A DNA stretch of 61,133 nucleotides from an uncultured Christensenella sp. (lineage in GTDB: Bacteria; Bacillota; Clostridia; Christensenellales; Pumilibacteraceae): NCBI GenBank assembly GCA_949948785.1, contig CATLGX010000004.1:1-61133 (forward strand). Direction: 5' to 3'. Positions 18,417-27,501 of this stretch are shown one piece after another (position 1 is the first letter of the stretch; each line of letters opens with the position of its first letter). The position numbers were made by a program, and so were the translations under genes. The notes under the pieces were generated by a model. That model did not search any database, was not told the DNA's origin, and worked only from the letters and a program-made list of their open reading frames with translations.

Positions 18417-19658
18417 ATGACAATTACGGTTGTATGCGATATATTGGGCGAGGAGAATAACGGTACGGCAGTTGCCGCCATGAATTTGATTCGCTATCTT
18501 AGAAAGCAAAACTACGACGTCAGAGTTTTGTGTACCGACCAGACCAAGCTCGGCGCGGACAATTTTTTTGTCGTTCCGAACAGGAGTTTCGGCAAGGCGC
18601 TTAACGCAATCGTGCGGCGCGTCGGCGTTTCGCTCGCCAAAACAGATAAAAGCATCGTCTCGGCGTCTCTCGACGGCGCCGACCACGTGCATATCATGAT
18701 GCCGCTCGGGCTGGGTATGGCGGCGGCAAAGGCGGCGCACGAGCGCGGAATTACCATCACCGCGGGCTTTCACATGCAGGCGGAAAACTTGACAAGCTAT
18801 ATCAAAATGAGCAGGTGGCGCCCTGTAAATACTTTCGTATACAAGTATATTTACAAGCACGTTTACCGCTATGTGGACGGCATACATTATCCGACGGAGT
18901 TTATTCGACGGGTGTTCGAAAAACGCATAAAACGCAAAACTTCGGGGTTTGTAATTTCAAACGGAGTGCAGTCGCATTTTTGCAAACGCGACGTGAAAAA
19001 GCCGGACGAGTACGACGGCAAAACCGTAATTTTGAGCACGGGCAGGTATTCGACCGAAAAATCGCAGGACACGCTTATCAAGGCGGTTGCATGCTCTAAG
19101 CATCGCGACAGCATACAGCTTATACTCGCAGGACAGGGCATAAAAGAGAAGCGGTATAAAAAACTCGCTAAAAAATTGCCCGTTTCACCTATTTTCAAAC
19201 TGTACGACAGGGAGGAACTCGTCGAAGTGCTCAGTTACTGCGACCTTTATGTCCATCCAGCCGTGGCAGAACTCGAAGGAATAGCCTGTCTCGAAAGCAT
19301 AGCCTGCGGAAATATGACGATAGTATCGGACTCGGCAAACAGCGCGACGCGCGATTTCGCAATAGATAATTCGTGCGTTTTCAAGCATAAAGATTGCAAA
19401 GACCTCGCGCGCGTAATAGACTATTGGATAGAGCACCCCGACGAGCGCGCCGAATACGAACGCAAGTACGCCCAAAGCGCGGTCGTCCTCGACCAAGAGG
19501 ATTGCATGCGCAAAATGGAAAACATGATACTTTCGCTTCACGCGAAAAAGAGCGCCGTTCCCGAAGCGGAAACCGCCGCCGCGTCTGCCGACGGGGATTG
19601 CGACGCCGACAACAATATAAGCGTCGATAAAATGAGAGACGCGAAGGAGCCGGTATAA
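18417..19658 (+). CDS. Glycosyltransferase family 4
   Basis: N-terminal GT4 fold, STGRYSTEKSQDTLIKA, VHPAVAELEGIACLESIACG. Confidence 0.88.
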   Translation: MTITVVCDILGEENNGTAVAAMNLIRYLRKQNYDVRVLCTDQTKLGADNFFVVPNRSFGKALNAIVRRVGVSLAKTDKSIVSASLDGADHVHIMMPLGLGMAAAKAAHERGITITAGFHMQAENLTSYIKMSRWRPVNTFVYKYIYKHVYRYVDGIHYPTEFIRRVFEKRIKRKTSGFVISNGVQSHFCKRDVKKPDEYDGKTVILSTGRYSTEKSQDTLIKAVACSKHRDSIQLILAGQGIKEKRYKKLAKKLPVSPIFKLYDREELVEVLSYCDLYVHPAVAELEGIACLESIACGNMTIVSDSANSATRDFAIDNSCVFKHKDCKDLARVIDYWIEHPDERAEYERKYAQSAVVLDQEDCMRKMENMILSLHAKKSAVPEAETAAASADGDCDADNNISVDKMRDAKEPV

Positions 19659-20299
19659 TGGACGCCGTTTACTGGTTGCTTTTGATAATGGGCGGATTTT
19701 TATTCGGCGGAGTTATGTTTTGCGAGCGTATTCCGCGGCGGTTCGCAAATAAGGACATTTACGAAATCAGCGTAGACAACAATCCCGGTGCGTTTAACGT
19801 ATTTAAACACTGCGGCAAAAAGATAGGCGGAATCTGCCTATTCCTCGACGTCATGAAAGGCACGGTGCCCGTGCTGATAGCAAGTCTTTTAATGGATGCG
19901 GACAATATCGCTTACACCATGACGGTTATCGCGCCCGTTTTCGGGCATGCCGTCGGTTTGTTCAATAAACTTCGCGGCGGTAAGGGCATAGCCACGTCGT
20001 TCGGCGTCATGCTCGGCATGATTCCCGTAACGTGGATAGGCATAGTATCGCTTGTCGTGCTGTATCTGTTGTTCTCGTTCGTAATAAAAATCAATCCCGC
20101 GAGCAAGCGAAGCGTTGTAGTGTACGCGCTTAACGCGCTTGTGTGCGGAATAGTGATTACTGTTGTAGGCATGCCGTTCGCCGCCGTCGGCTGCGTCGGC
20201 ATTTCCGCAGTAGTAATCGTAAGATTTTTGTGCGTTAAAAACGGAATGGTCGCAAACACCATAGGCGACCGCGAGGAACAGCCGAGCGAAACCAATTGA
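19658..20299 (+). CDS. Divergent PlsY-like glycerol-3-phosphate acyltransferase
   Basis: NNPGAFNVFKHCGKKIGGICLFLDVMKGTVPV and APVFGHAVGLFNKLRGGKGIATSFGVMLG; multi-TM. Confidence 0.82.
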   Translation: MDAVYWLLLIMGGFLFGGVMFCERIPRRFANKDIYEISVDNNPGAFNVFKHCGKKIGGICLFLDVMKGTVPVLIASLLMDADNIAYTMTVIAPVFGHAVGLFNKLRGGKGIATSFGVMLGMIPVTWIGIVSLVVLYLLFSFVIKINPASKRSVVVYALNALVCGIVITVVGMPFAAVGCVGISAVVIVRFLCVKNGMVANTIGDREEQPSETN

Positions 20300-20335
20300 T
20301 ATTTCAATCGGCGCTCGGCGTAATACAGCCCGTTA

Positions 20336-21685
20336 TTACGAATCGAAGCCGACCGTAAACTTACTGCCTGCGCCGAGTTCGCTCTCGACGTTTATGTCCC
20401 AGCCCGATTTGGTGCAAATCTTTTTAACGACGGCAAGACCCAATCCGAACCCGCCGTTTTTTCCGCCGTGCGATTTATCCACAGTAAAGAAACGCGAAAA
20501 AACTTTGTTCATATTTTCCGCGGCGATGCCTATACCGCTGTCCTCGACGACAAGCGCATGTTCGTCGAGAGTTACCGTAATGCTTCCGCCGTCCTTGTTG
20601 TACTTTATAGCGTTTCGGACGAGATTGCCGAACACCTCGCTCAGCCGTTCGTGGCGGCTCGATATCGTTACGCCGTCTTTTATATTTTCGGTTACGGTAA
20701 TGCCGCGCTTGTCGGCTTCGGGTTTGAGCGCCTGCAAAATTTCTTTGGCGAGCGCCGAAAAATCCGTGTCGTACGACGGGAGGTCGTCGCTGTCGATTTC
20801 GCTGTAATTTATGATGCACGCGATGAGATTGGTCAGACGCTCGCTTTGCGACAGGACGGTCGAGTATGCGAGCTGTTTCTGCTCCTCCGTCAGTCCGCCC
20901 GCCGCCAAAAGCTCCGCATAGCCGTGTATGGAGGTGAGCGGCGTGTTCATTTCGTGCGTAACGTTGGAGATGAATTCGTCTTTGGACGCGCGCGCGCTTT
21001 CAGCGGCGTACTTTTCGGTTTTTATTTCGTCCAGCTGTCTGCGGATGTCGCGGTTTCGCATGTTTAAAATCTCCGCTACCGGTTTCAGCTCCGAAATATC
21101 TGTGGAAACGGCATTGTCGCTTGCCGCGCTTGTCGCGAGCTTTTTAACGGGCGTTATTATAAAATGCGTTGCGACCACCGCAACAACCGCGCAGAGCACT
21201 ATCATGATGCTCGAAAACAGGGCGAGAGTAGGCAGGGTCTTGACGAATATCATCCAGCTGTTGTCGGTGAATACCGCAATGCGAACCAAAAATTTCCCGT
21301 CGAAATTTTTACAGTAGTAAACCATGTTTTTGCCGAGCCTCGAGCTGGACCGCACGGCAAAGCCTTCGCCGTGCTTTATCGCGTCAATGATTTCGGTGCG
21401 GTCGGAATGGTCGGCATTCGCGTGTTCCGTCGCGCTGTCTGCGAGCACGTTTCCGTGCGCGTCGGTAAACGTTACCCGCGCGCCGTCGAGCTTTTCGGAA
21501 AACGCCGCCGCGCCCGAGTTGTCTATCGGGTATAAATTTTCGTCAAACCCGTTCATATAGACGTGCAGATATTTTTTACTGTCGTCTATCGACGAATCGT
21601 AATACACCTGCGTAGTCGCAAATGCGAAAATAAGCACGCATACGAGCGTGATTCCGAGCGATAACAGCCAAATACGCCACTTCAC
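20336..21685 (-). CDS. Sensor histidine kinase (PhoR-like)
   Basis: GTG start (MKWRIWLLSLG...) overlapping the RR stop; ISNVTHEMNTPLTSIHGYAELL, NLVRNAIKYN, GGFGLGLAVV. Confidence 0.9.
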   Translation of the reverse strand: MKWRIWLLSLGITLVCVLIFAFATTQVYYDSSIDDSKKYLHVYMNGFDENLYPIDNSGAAAFSEKLDGARVTFTDAHGNVLADSATEHANADHSDRTEIIDAIKHGEGFAVRSSSRLGKNMVYYCKNFDGKFLVRIAVFTDNSWMIFVKTLPTLALFSSIMIVLCAVVAVVATHFIITPVKKLATSAASDNAVSTDISELKPVAEILNMRNRDIRRQLDEIKTEKYAAESARASKDEFISNVTHEMNTPLTSIHGYAELLAAGGLTEEQKQLAYSTVLSQSERLTNLIACIINYSEIDSDDLPSYDTDFSALAKEILQALKPEADKRGITVTENIKDGVTISSRHERLSEVFGNLVRNAIKYNKDGGSITVTLDEHALVVEDSGIGIAAENMNKVFSRFFTVDKSHGGKNGGFGLGLAVVKKICTKSGWDINVESELGAGSKFTVGFDS

Positions 21686-22329
21686 AGCCGATACCCCACG
21701 CCGAATACCGTTTCTATTTTTATGCCCAGCTTGCGAAGCCGCGCAACGTGATTGTCGAGTGTGCGGGTTTCGCCGACGTCGTAACCCCAAACCGCGGTGA
21801 GCAACTTTTCGCGCGGCATGACTTTGCCCGCGTTTTCCATGAAAAAGAGCAGAAGTTCGTATTCTTTGCGATTGAGCGCGACGGCATTGCCGTTTATTGT
21901 GCAGGCCATTGTGTCGGTGTCGAGCGTTATGTCGGCAAAGCGGAGTACTGCGGGTTTGCGTTTGCCGCGCAGTCGGGCGTTGACGCGCGCCGTCAGTTCG
22001 AGAACGGAAAAAGGCTTGGACACATAGTCGTCCGCGCCCATGTTCAGTCCGTTGACTTTGTCTTCTTCTTTCGACAGCGCGGAAAGCATGATGCAACTTA
22101 CTTCCGGATATTTATTCTTAATAAATCGGAGCGCGTCCAGTCCGCTTCCGTCGGGGAGCATTATGTCGAGAAGAGCGACGTCGGGGCGTTCGGCTTCGAC
22201 GGCTTCGGTGAAACTCTTGATTGTGGTAAACGCCTTGAATTCCGAGCCGTTCATTTCAAGCGCGACTTTTACAAGTCCGCTTATGCTCGCGTCGTCCTCT
22301 AAAATGAAAACTTTGCCGTTCATTTGCAT
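21682..22329 (-). CDS. OmpR/PhoB-family response regulator
   Basis: REC (ILEDDASISGLVK...ALLDIMLPDGSG) plus winged helix (LLTAVWGYDVGETRTLDNHVARLRKLG). Confidence 0.93.
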   Translation of the reverse strand: MQMNGKVFILEDDASISGLVKVALEMNGSEFKAFTTIKSFTEAVEAERPDVALLDIMLPDGSGLDALRFIKNKYPEVSCIMLSALSKEEDKVNGLNMGADDYVSKPFSVLELTARVNARLRGKRKPAVLRFADITLDTDTMACTINGNAVALNRKEYELLLFFMENAGKVMPREKLLTAVWGYDVGETRTLDNHVARLRKLGIKIETVFGVGYRL

Positions 22330-22391
22330 AACTCCTCGTGTTTTCGTCGATTGTCAGAGAATATTATACTTGTTTTTATACGCAAAAGCAA

Positions 22392-24059
22392 CTATGCGCC
22401 GCGGCGTATCGTTTTTGCGACGTTTATATAGTGGTCGGCGATGCGTTCTATATTGGCGGCGAGCGAGATATACTGCGCACCCACCTCGGGCGTGCATTCG
22501 CCCCGCTGTAACCGCGCGACGTGATTGTCCGCCATGCGTTCCGTAAATGCGTCCACATCGTCTTCTATGCGCAATGCGCCGTTCATAGCGTCTATGTCGC
22601 CGTCCCTGTATGCTTTTATCGCGTTGACGTAAAGACAGCGCACCATGCTTTCGAGTTCGCGTATCTCGTTTACGGCAGACTCAGAAAACGCTTCGCCGAC
22701 CTCTTTGAGTTTCGCGGCGTACTCCGTAATGTTCTCTGCGTAATCGCCGACGCGTTCGAGGTCGGACGCGGAACGGATAGCCGACGAAAGATATATTTTG
22801 TCATTTTCGCCGAGGTCGGCTTTGAGAAGTTCCGCTATATAACGGTTAAGTTCGCGGTGGAGAAAGTCGAGCGTTGCTTCGTTGTCGCGGAACTGCTTGC
22901 CGCCGTCCTCGTCGGCGCCGCAAATGCCGTCGCACGCTATTTTGAAGTTGGCATCGGCAAGCTCCGCCATGCGCAGAATTTCGTTTTTGACCTGACCGAC
23001 TGCGATTGGCGGCGCGGCAAGCATATGTTCTTCGAGATATTTAAAGCGCGGAGAAGAGTCGGTCTTTTCTTTTTTGTCGGGAATGATTTTTGTAACGAGT
23101 TTGACCAATAGATTGGTGAGAGGGAGAACCGCGGCGACTGTTGCGACATTGAAAATGGTGTGGAACATCGCAAGCTGTATTTGCGGCGCGTGCGGAAACA
23201 TCTTGCCGAAAAGCGAGCCGTAGTTTATTCCGCCCAAATAGAGGAACAGCCCGACGAGCATAAATATAGCCGTTCCGCTCACATTGAAAATCAGATGTAT
23301 AAGCGCCGTGCGCTTTGCATTGCGCGTGCTCGTAAGCCCCGCAATCAGAGCGGTTATGCAAGTGCCGACGTTTGCGCCCATGGTTATGTAAATGCCTTGA
23401 TTGAGATTTATCAAGCCGGTTACCACCATCGTTATCGTCATGGACGTCATGACCGACGAGCTTTGGACGAGCGCGGTTAAAATCGCGCCGACGAGAACGA
23501 GAAGAAACGGATTGCGGAAAGTGGCGAGAAACTCGCGCACCTCCGCCAAGCCCGAAAAGTCTTTCATTGCGTCGCTCATGAGAGTCAGTCCGACGAACAA
23601 CATTCCGAACCCTGCCGTAATGCCGCCTATTTTTTTGAGTTTGTCCGATTTGGCGAAAGCGAGTATGAACGCGCCGATGCCTGCCGTCGCGGAAAAAATG
23701 ACGGACGCCGAAATCGTGTTTTCGCCGAACATACCGAATGCGACAAGCTGACCCGTAACGGTCGTTCCGATATTCGCGCCGAAAATAACGGTCGCGGCTT
23801 GCGCGAGCGTCATGATGCCCGCATTTACAAAGCCGATGACCATTACGCTCGTCGCGCTCGAACTTTGCACCGCGGCTGTCGTAACCGCGCCCACGCCTAC
23901 GCCGGCGAGCTTGCTCTTTGACGTTTTGGAAAACAGCGTTTTGAGCTTGGTGCTGCCGAGCGCTTCGAGATTGGAACTCATCATCGTGCAGGCTATAAGG
24001 AATATTCCGACGCCCGCAACGAGCATGAGTATAGATGTTGCTATTTGTATTCCGTTCAT
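22392..24059 (-). CDS. Na/Pi cotransporter family protein with PhoU-like C-terminus
   Basis: VGAVTTAAVQSSSATSVMVIGFVNAG and ALVQSSSVMTSMTITMV QSSS repeats; PhoU-like helical tail. ATG 24059 with SD agaggcgg. Confidence 0.92.
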   Translation of the reverse strand: MNGIQIATSILMLVAGVGIFLIACTMMSSNLEALGSTKLKTLFSKTSKSKLAGVGVGAVTTAAVQSSSATSVMVIGFVNAGIMTLAQAATVIFGANIGTTVTGQLVAFGMFGENTISASVIFSATAGIGAFILAFAKSDKLKKIGGITAGFGMLFVGLTLMSDAMKDFSGLAEVREFLATFRNPFLLVLVGAILTALVQSSSVMTSMTITMVVTGLINLNQGIYITMGANVGTCITALIAGLTSTRNAKRTALIHLIFNVSGTAIFMLVGLFLYLGGINYGSLFGKMFPHAPQIQLAMFHTIFNVATVAAVLPLTNLLVKLVTKIIPDKKEKTDSSPRFKYLEEHMLAAPPIAVGQVKNEILRMAELADANFKIACDGICGADEDGGKQFRDNEATLDFLHRELNRYIAELLKADLGENDKIYLSSAIRSASDLERVGDYAENITEYAAKLKEVGEAFSESAVNEIRELESMVRCLYVNAIKAYRDGDIDAMNGALRIEDDVDAFTERMADNHVARLQRGECTPEVGAQYISLAANIERIADHYINVAKTIRRGA

Positions 24060-24091
24060 GCCGCCTCTTTTCATATATAGTATCGCGGACG

Positions 24092-24130
24092 TGTAATAAA
24101 TTCATCCGTAATTTGTAATAACTTTGTAAA
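24092..24130 (-). promoter_or_regulatory. Pho-box-like direct repeats
   Basis: TGTAAT 24092-24097, TGTAAT 24114-24119, TGTAAA 24125-24130 (top strand), offsets 22 and 11 bp; TTTACA/ATTACA on the coding strand. Confidence 0.55.
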
Positions 24131-24165
24131 ACCTTGTGTGCGGTTTTTCTCAAAGCGTTTCGGGC

Positions 24166-24194
24166 TTGCAATCTGACGGTATAAATGATATAAT
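24166..24194 (+). promoter_or_regulatory. Promoter 6 nt before GrpB-like ATG
   Basis: TTGCAA, 17 nt, TATAAT (24189-24194); ATG 24201. Confidence 0.65.
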
Positions 24195-24200
24195 ACGGGC

Positions 24201-24755
24201 ATGAAAAAAGCGTTGGAAGAAATGACTCTCGAAGAGCTTTGGCAGTTGTTTCCGATAATTTTGGCGGAACACGATTCGCGTTGGGCGGAGTGGTATGCGG
24301 AAGAGGAAAGCCGCATTAAATCGCTGCTGCCTTTCGACGTGAAAATTTATCATATAGGCAGTACGGCGGTAAAGCACATTATGGCGAAGCCGATTGTCGA
24401 TATACTTTTGACGACGGAGCGCGACAGGCTGAAACGCGCCGCGGAAATTTTACGGCGGAACGGATATATAGTTATGTCGTCGAGCGAAAATCGAATATCG
24501 TTGAACAGAGGATATACGGAAAACGGTTTTGCCGAAAAGGTTTTTCACGTGCACTTGCGGCTCGAAGGCGATGCTGACGAAGTGCTGTTTCGCGATTATT
24601 TAAACGCGCATCCCGACGTGGCCGCGGAATACGAGAGTTTGAAATTGCGGTTGCGGGAAATTTACGAGTTCGACCGCGACGCGTATACCGACGCGAAATC
24701 GGAGTTTGTCGGACGTCATACGGAAGCGGCTAAATTAGAATTCGCACGCAGATAA
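24201..24755 (+). CDS. GrpB/UPF0157-family nucleotidyltransferase-like protein
   Basis: IYHIGSTAVKHIMAKPIVDILL motif. Confidence 0.9.
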   Translation: MKKALEEMTLEELWQLFPIILAEHDSRWAEWYAEEESRIKSLLPFDVKIYHIGSTAVKHIMAKPIVDILLTTERDRLKRAAEILRRNGYIVMSSSENRISLNRGYTENGFAEKVFHVHLRLEGDADEVLFRDYLNAHPDVAAEYESLKLRLREIYEFDRDAYTDAKSEFVGRHTEAAKLEFARR

Positions 24756-24821
24756 TTGCGCGCGAAAGTATTGGACGAATCGATATAATGCGTCGGGATT
24801 TAAAGATATAAAATATATAGC

Positions 24822-25820
24822 TTAATTCATATAAGCAAATTTATCGGACATTTTTCCGACGAGTTTCCATTGCCGTCGCATATAATTTACGGTTTCGACT
24901 GTAAGTTCGGTATAAACGTCGGCGGCGTTTCGAGTTCCGTTTAGCGCGTTCGATACCGCGGCGGCGGCGCAGTATCCGCTTTCGAGCGCACACGAAATTC
25001 CTTCGCCCATAGGGTTGAGGAATCCCGCGTTTTCGCCTGCTTTGAGAAGTCTGCCCGCGCCGCAGTCTATATCGAACGGCGGCGCGACTTTGCGCATAAT
25101 CCATTTGTCGGTTTTGCGTGTTTCCGTAATCTTCAAACCGTAATTGCGAACCATGAAAGCGGTGAATTTTTCGTGGAAGAGTTTTGCCGCTTTCGCGTCG
25201 GGGCTTGCCGCGCCGATAATGAGCATGCCGTCCTTGACATTGAACCAGGCGTCGTAATCGGACAGCTCGGGTTGAAGGAACGCGTAAAAATAATGATAGT
25301 CCAAGTCTGCCGAGCCGACGTTGAATGTTTGGTAGGTGGTTATGGCGGGGCGAACGCCCGAAACGCCGACAGCGCCCGTACAGTCTATTGCGTATCGGGC
25401 GAATATGCTTGCGCCGTTTACTTCGACCTCTGCTTCGGTTTCGGTTGTGCGTATGTGCGTAACCGCGCTTTCGTCCCTGACTTCCGCGCCCGCTTCCTTT
25501 GCAAGCGAAACCAGCCAGCAGTCGAATTTATCCCGTAAAATATTAAGCCCGCGGCTTTGAAACTCATATTTTTTGCCGCCGTCGTCGAATAAGACCATAC
25601 CGCGGTTTTCGACGGGCGTGCACGTAACAAAAGCCGGGACGGCGCGCCCCAGCTTTTTTTCTATAAACCGTATTGATTTGTCTATCAGTATGCCCGAACA
25701 ACTTTTGTATCGCGGCAGTTTGTATTTTTCAAGTAATACGACTTTGTGCCCGCTTTTCGATAACGTTATTGCCGCTGCGCATCCGCACGGTCCGGCTCCT
25801 ATGACTATGGCGTCGTACAT
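24822..25820 (-). CDS. FAD-dependent oxidoreductase, geranylgeranyl-reductase-like
   Basis: DAIVIGAGPCGCAAAITLSKSGHKVVLLEK and AGENAGFLNPMGEGISCALESGYCAA. Confidence 0.87.
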   Translation of the reverse strand: MYDAIVIGAGPCGCAAAITLSKSGHKVVLLEKYKLPRYKSCSGILIDKSIRFIEKKLGRAVPAFVTCTPVENRGMVLFDDGGKKYEFQSRGLNILRDKFDCWLVSLAKEAGAEVRDESAVTHIRTTETEAEVEVNGASIFARYAIDCTGAVGVSGVRPAITTYQTFNVGSADLDYHYFYAFLQPELSDYDAWFNVKDGMLIIGAASPDAKAAKLFHEKFTAFMVRNYGLKITETRKTDKWIMRKVAPPFDIDCGAGRLLKAGENAGFLNPMGEGISCALESGYCAAAAVSNALNGTRNAADVYTELTVETVNYMRRQWKLVGKMSDKFAYMN

Positions 25821-25841
25821 GATAAATCGCGAACGCGTCGT

Positions 25842-27293
25842 TTAACGTTTCGGACGCGGGCGGTGCGGCGCGCGTCTTGCCGCCGCCGAGGGACGGCGTT
25901 TTGCGGCGGGTCTCCGCTTTGCCGCGGGGCGCGCCGAACTTTTGGACGCGGGCTTTGCCGCCGCTTTGCGTTTGGGCGTCGAAGCGGGGCGCGCCGTCTG
26001 CATTGCCGCCGCTTTCGATGCGGGCGTCATTACGTATATCTGCTTGTCTTTAGTCGAATAGAAAACGCCGTCGGCAAGGGTGATGTATTCGCTTCCGAGA
26101 TTGGGCGCAGGTGCGACGGGGTTGGGCAGGTTGGCGCCTTCGGGGTCGGACATCTGCACAAGCTCGGGACGAATGTCTTTGACGTTGTTTTCCGCTTCTT
26201 TTTGTTTGCGCTCGATTTCGCGTTCGCGCTCGCGCAGTTCTTTTTCGGCGAGGTCGCGGCGCAGTCGTTCGAGCTCGTTCTCCAAACGGTTGTAGCCGTT
26301 CATGTCGTAGTACGATTGAGGGGGCGGCGTTTGATTGTTTGCCGCCGTCGCGCCGTTGTTGTTTTGCGCGAGAGAAACGGTAAGTTTGTTTACAAGGTCG
26401 CGCATGCTGTCAAGCTCGGCTTTGAGCCTGTCTACTTCCTGCGCACCGCGCGAGTCTGTCTCCGTAACGACGGGGCGCGCCGTCTGCGCTTCTTGTGCGC
26501 GCAATTGCGCCGCCTGCGCTTGTTCCATCATAGCGCGTGCCTGTTCCATCATGACCTTCGCCGCTTCGGTCGCGGCATCGGGCACGGGCGTGGCTTGAAC
26601 GGCTTGAACGACTTGCGCCTGCGCCGCTTGAGCTTGCTCCATCATAGCGCGTGCCTGTTCCATCATGACTTTCGCCGCTTCGGTCGTGGCGTCCGGGACG
26701 GGTGGCGCGGTTTGTTGCGCCTGCGCTTGTCTCGCGGTTTCCTGCGCTTTTGCCGCCTGTTCCATTATGGCGCGTGCTTGCTCCATTATGTCTTCGGCAT
26801 GCGCTTTTGCCGCTTGCTCGCGTTCTTCGTCGGTCTGTTGCGCGAGTAGCGCTTCGAGCTGTCCGTCGAGATACTCGCCGATTTGCTCTTGCGCCACAGC
26901 TTGCGCGCGCTCTTCGCGCTCTTGCTCTTCGAGCAACGCTTCGAGCTGCTCGTCGAGATATTGTCCTATCTGCTCTTGTACTTCGGTTTCCACATCTGCC
27001 GCCGCGCCGTTTTGCGCTTGCGCAACGGGTTCTGCGTAGACGGGCGGAGGCGTCTGAATAATCGGTTCCGCGACGGGTTCTGCGTAGACGGGCGGAGGCG
27101 TCTGAATAATCGGCTCCGCAACGGGTTCTGCGTAGACGGGCGGAGGCACGACAGTATTGTCGTCCGCGACAGGCGCGGCGACTATAATAGGCTCGCCGTC
27201 GTTAAGTACGGGCGATGCTTCGAACGCGTTCGGCGGTTCTGTGCCTTCTATAATCTGTTCCCCGAGGTATGTGATGTCTTTTTCGTCGTTCAT
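25842..27293 (-). CDS. Low-complexity Pro/Glu then Ala/Gln coiled-coil repeat protein with Lys/Arg/Ala/Pro-rich tail
   Basis: 48-nt repeats EPIIQTPPPVYAEPVA; 38-aa repeats KVMMEQARAMMEQAQAAQ; tail PKRKAAAKPASKSSARPAAKRRPAAKRRPSAAARRAPHRPRPKR. Confidence 0.85.
   Translation of the reverse strand: MNDEKDITYLGEQIIEGTEPPNAFEASPVLNDGEPIIVAAPVADDNTVVPPPVYAEPVAEPIIQTPPPVYAEPVAEPIIQTPPPVYAEPVAQAQNGAAADVETEVQEQIGQYLDEQLEALLEEQEREERAQAVAQEQIGEYLDGQLEALLAQQTDEEREQAAKAHAEDIMEQARAIMEQAAKAQETARQAQAQQTAPPVPDATTEAAKVMMEQARAMMEQAQAAQAQVVQAVQATPVPDAATEAAKVMMEQARAMMEQAQAAQLRAQEAQTARPVVTETDSRGAQEVDRLKAELDSMRDLVNKLTVSLAQNNNGATAANNQTPPPQSYYDMNGYNRLENELERLRRDLAEKELREREREIERKQKEAENNVKDIRPELVQMSDPEGANLPNPVAPAPNLGSEYITLADGVFYSTKDKQIYVMTPASKAAAMQTARPASTPKRKAAAKPASKSSARPAAKRRPAAKRRPSAAARRAPHRPRPKR
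27027..27147. repeat. 48-bp tandem repeat (~2.5 copies)
   Basis: gggttctgcgtagacgggcggaggcgtctgaataatcgg(t/c)tccgc(g/a)ac at 27027, 27075 and partial at 27123. Confidence 0.95.
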
Positions 27294-27501
27294 AATATGT
27301 TTCTGCGTGTGTGATTAGCCCGAAAGCTACTTTGCGAACGTTACATTATATAATACATTATTCGGCAGACAATGTCAATAGCTTTTTTTAAACTTTCCTC
27401 CGCAATGCGGCGCGGCGGACGGCTATTTAATTCCGAAAAAACTATTGACAGCGCGGGCGGCGTATGTTAGAATACAAAATAGCAATTTAAGAGGGGAAAT
27501 A

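Noticed and set aside
20475-20483. Perfect DnaA box TTATCCACA
   Set aside because: Single site inside the kinase coding region; no cluster or oriC context.
21686-22096. N-terminal extension of the sensor kinase ORF
   Set aside because: Arg-rich out-of-frame overlap with the response regulator; GTG 21685 gives a normal TM start.
25842-27293. CRISPR-like interpretation of the 48-bp and 114-bp repeats
   Set aside because: Repeats are contiguous and in frame within a coding sequence, with no unique spacers or cas genes.
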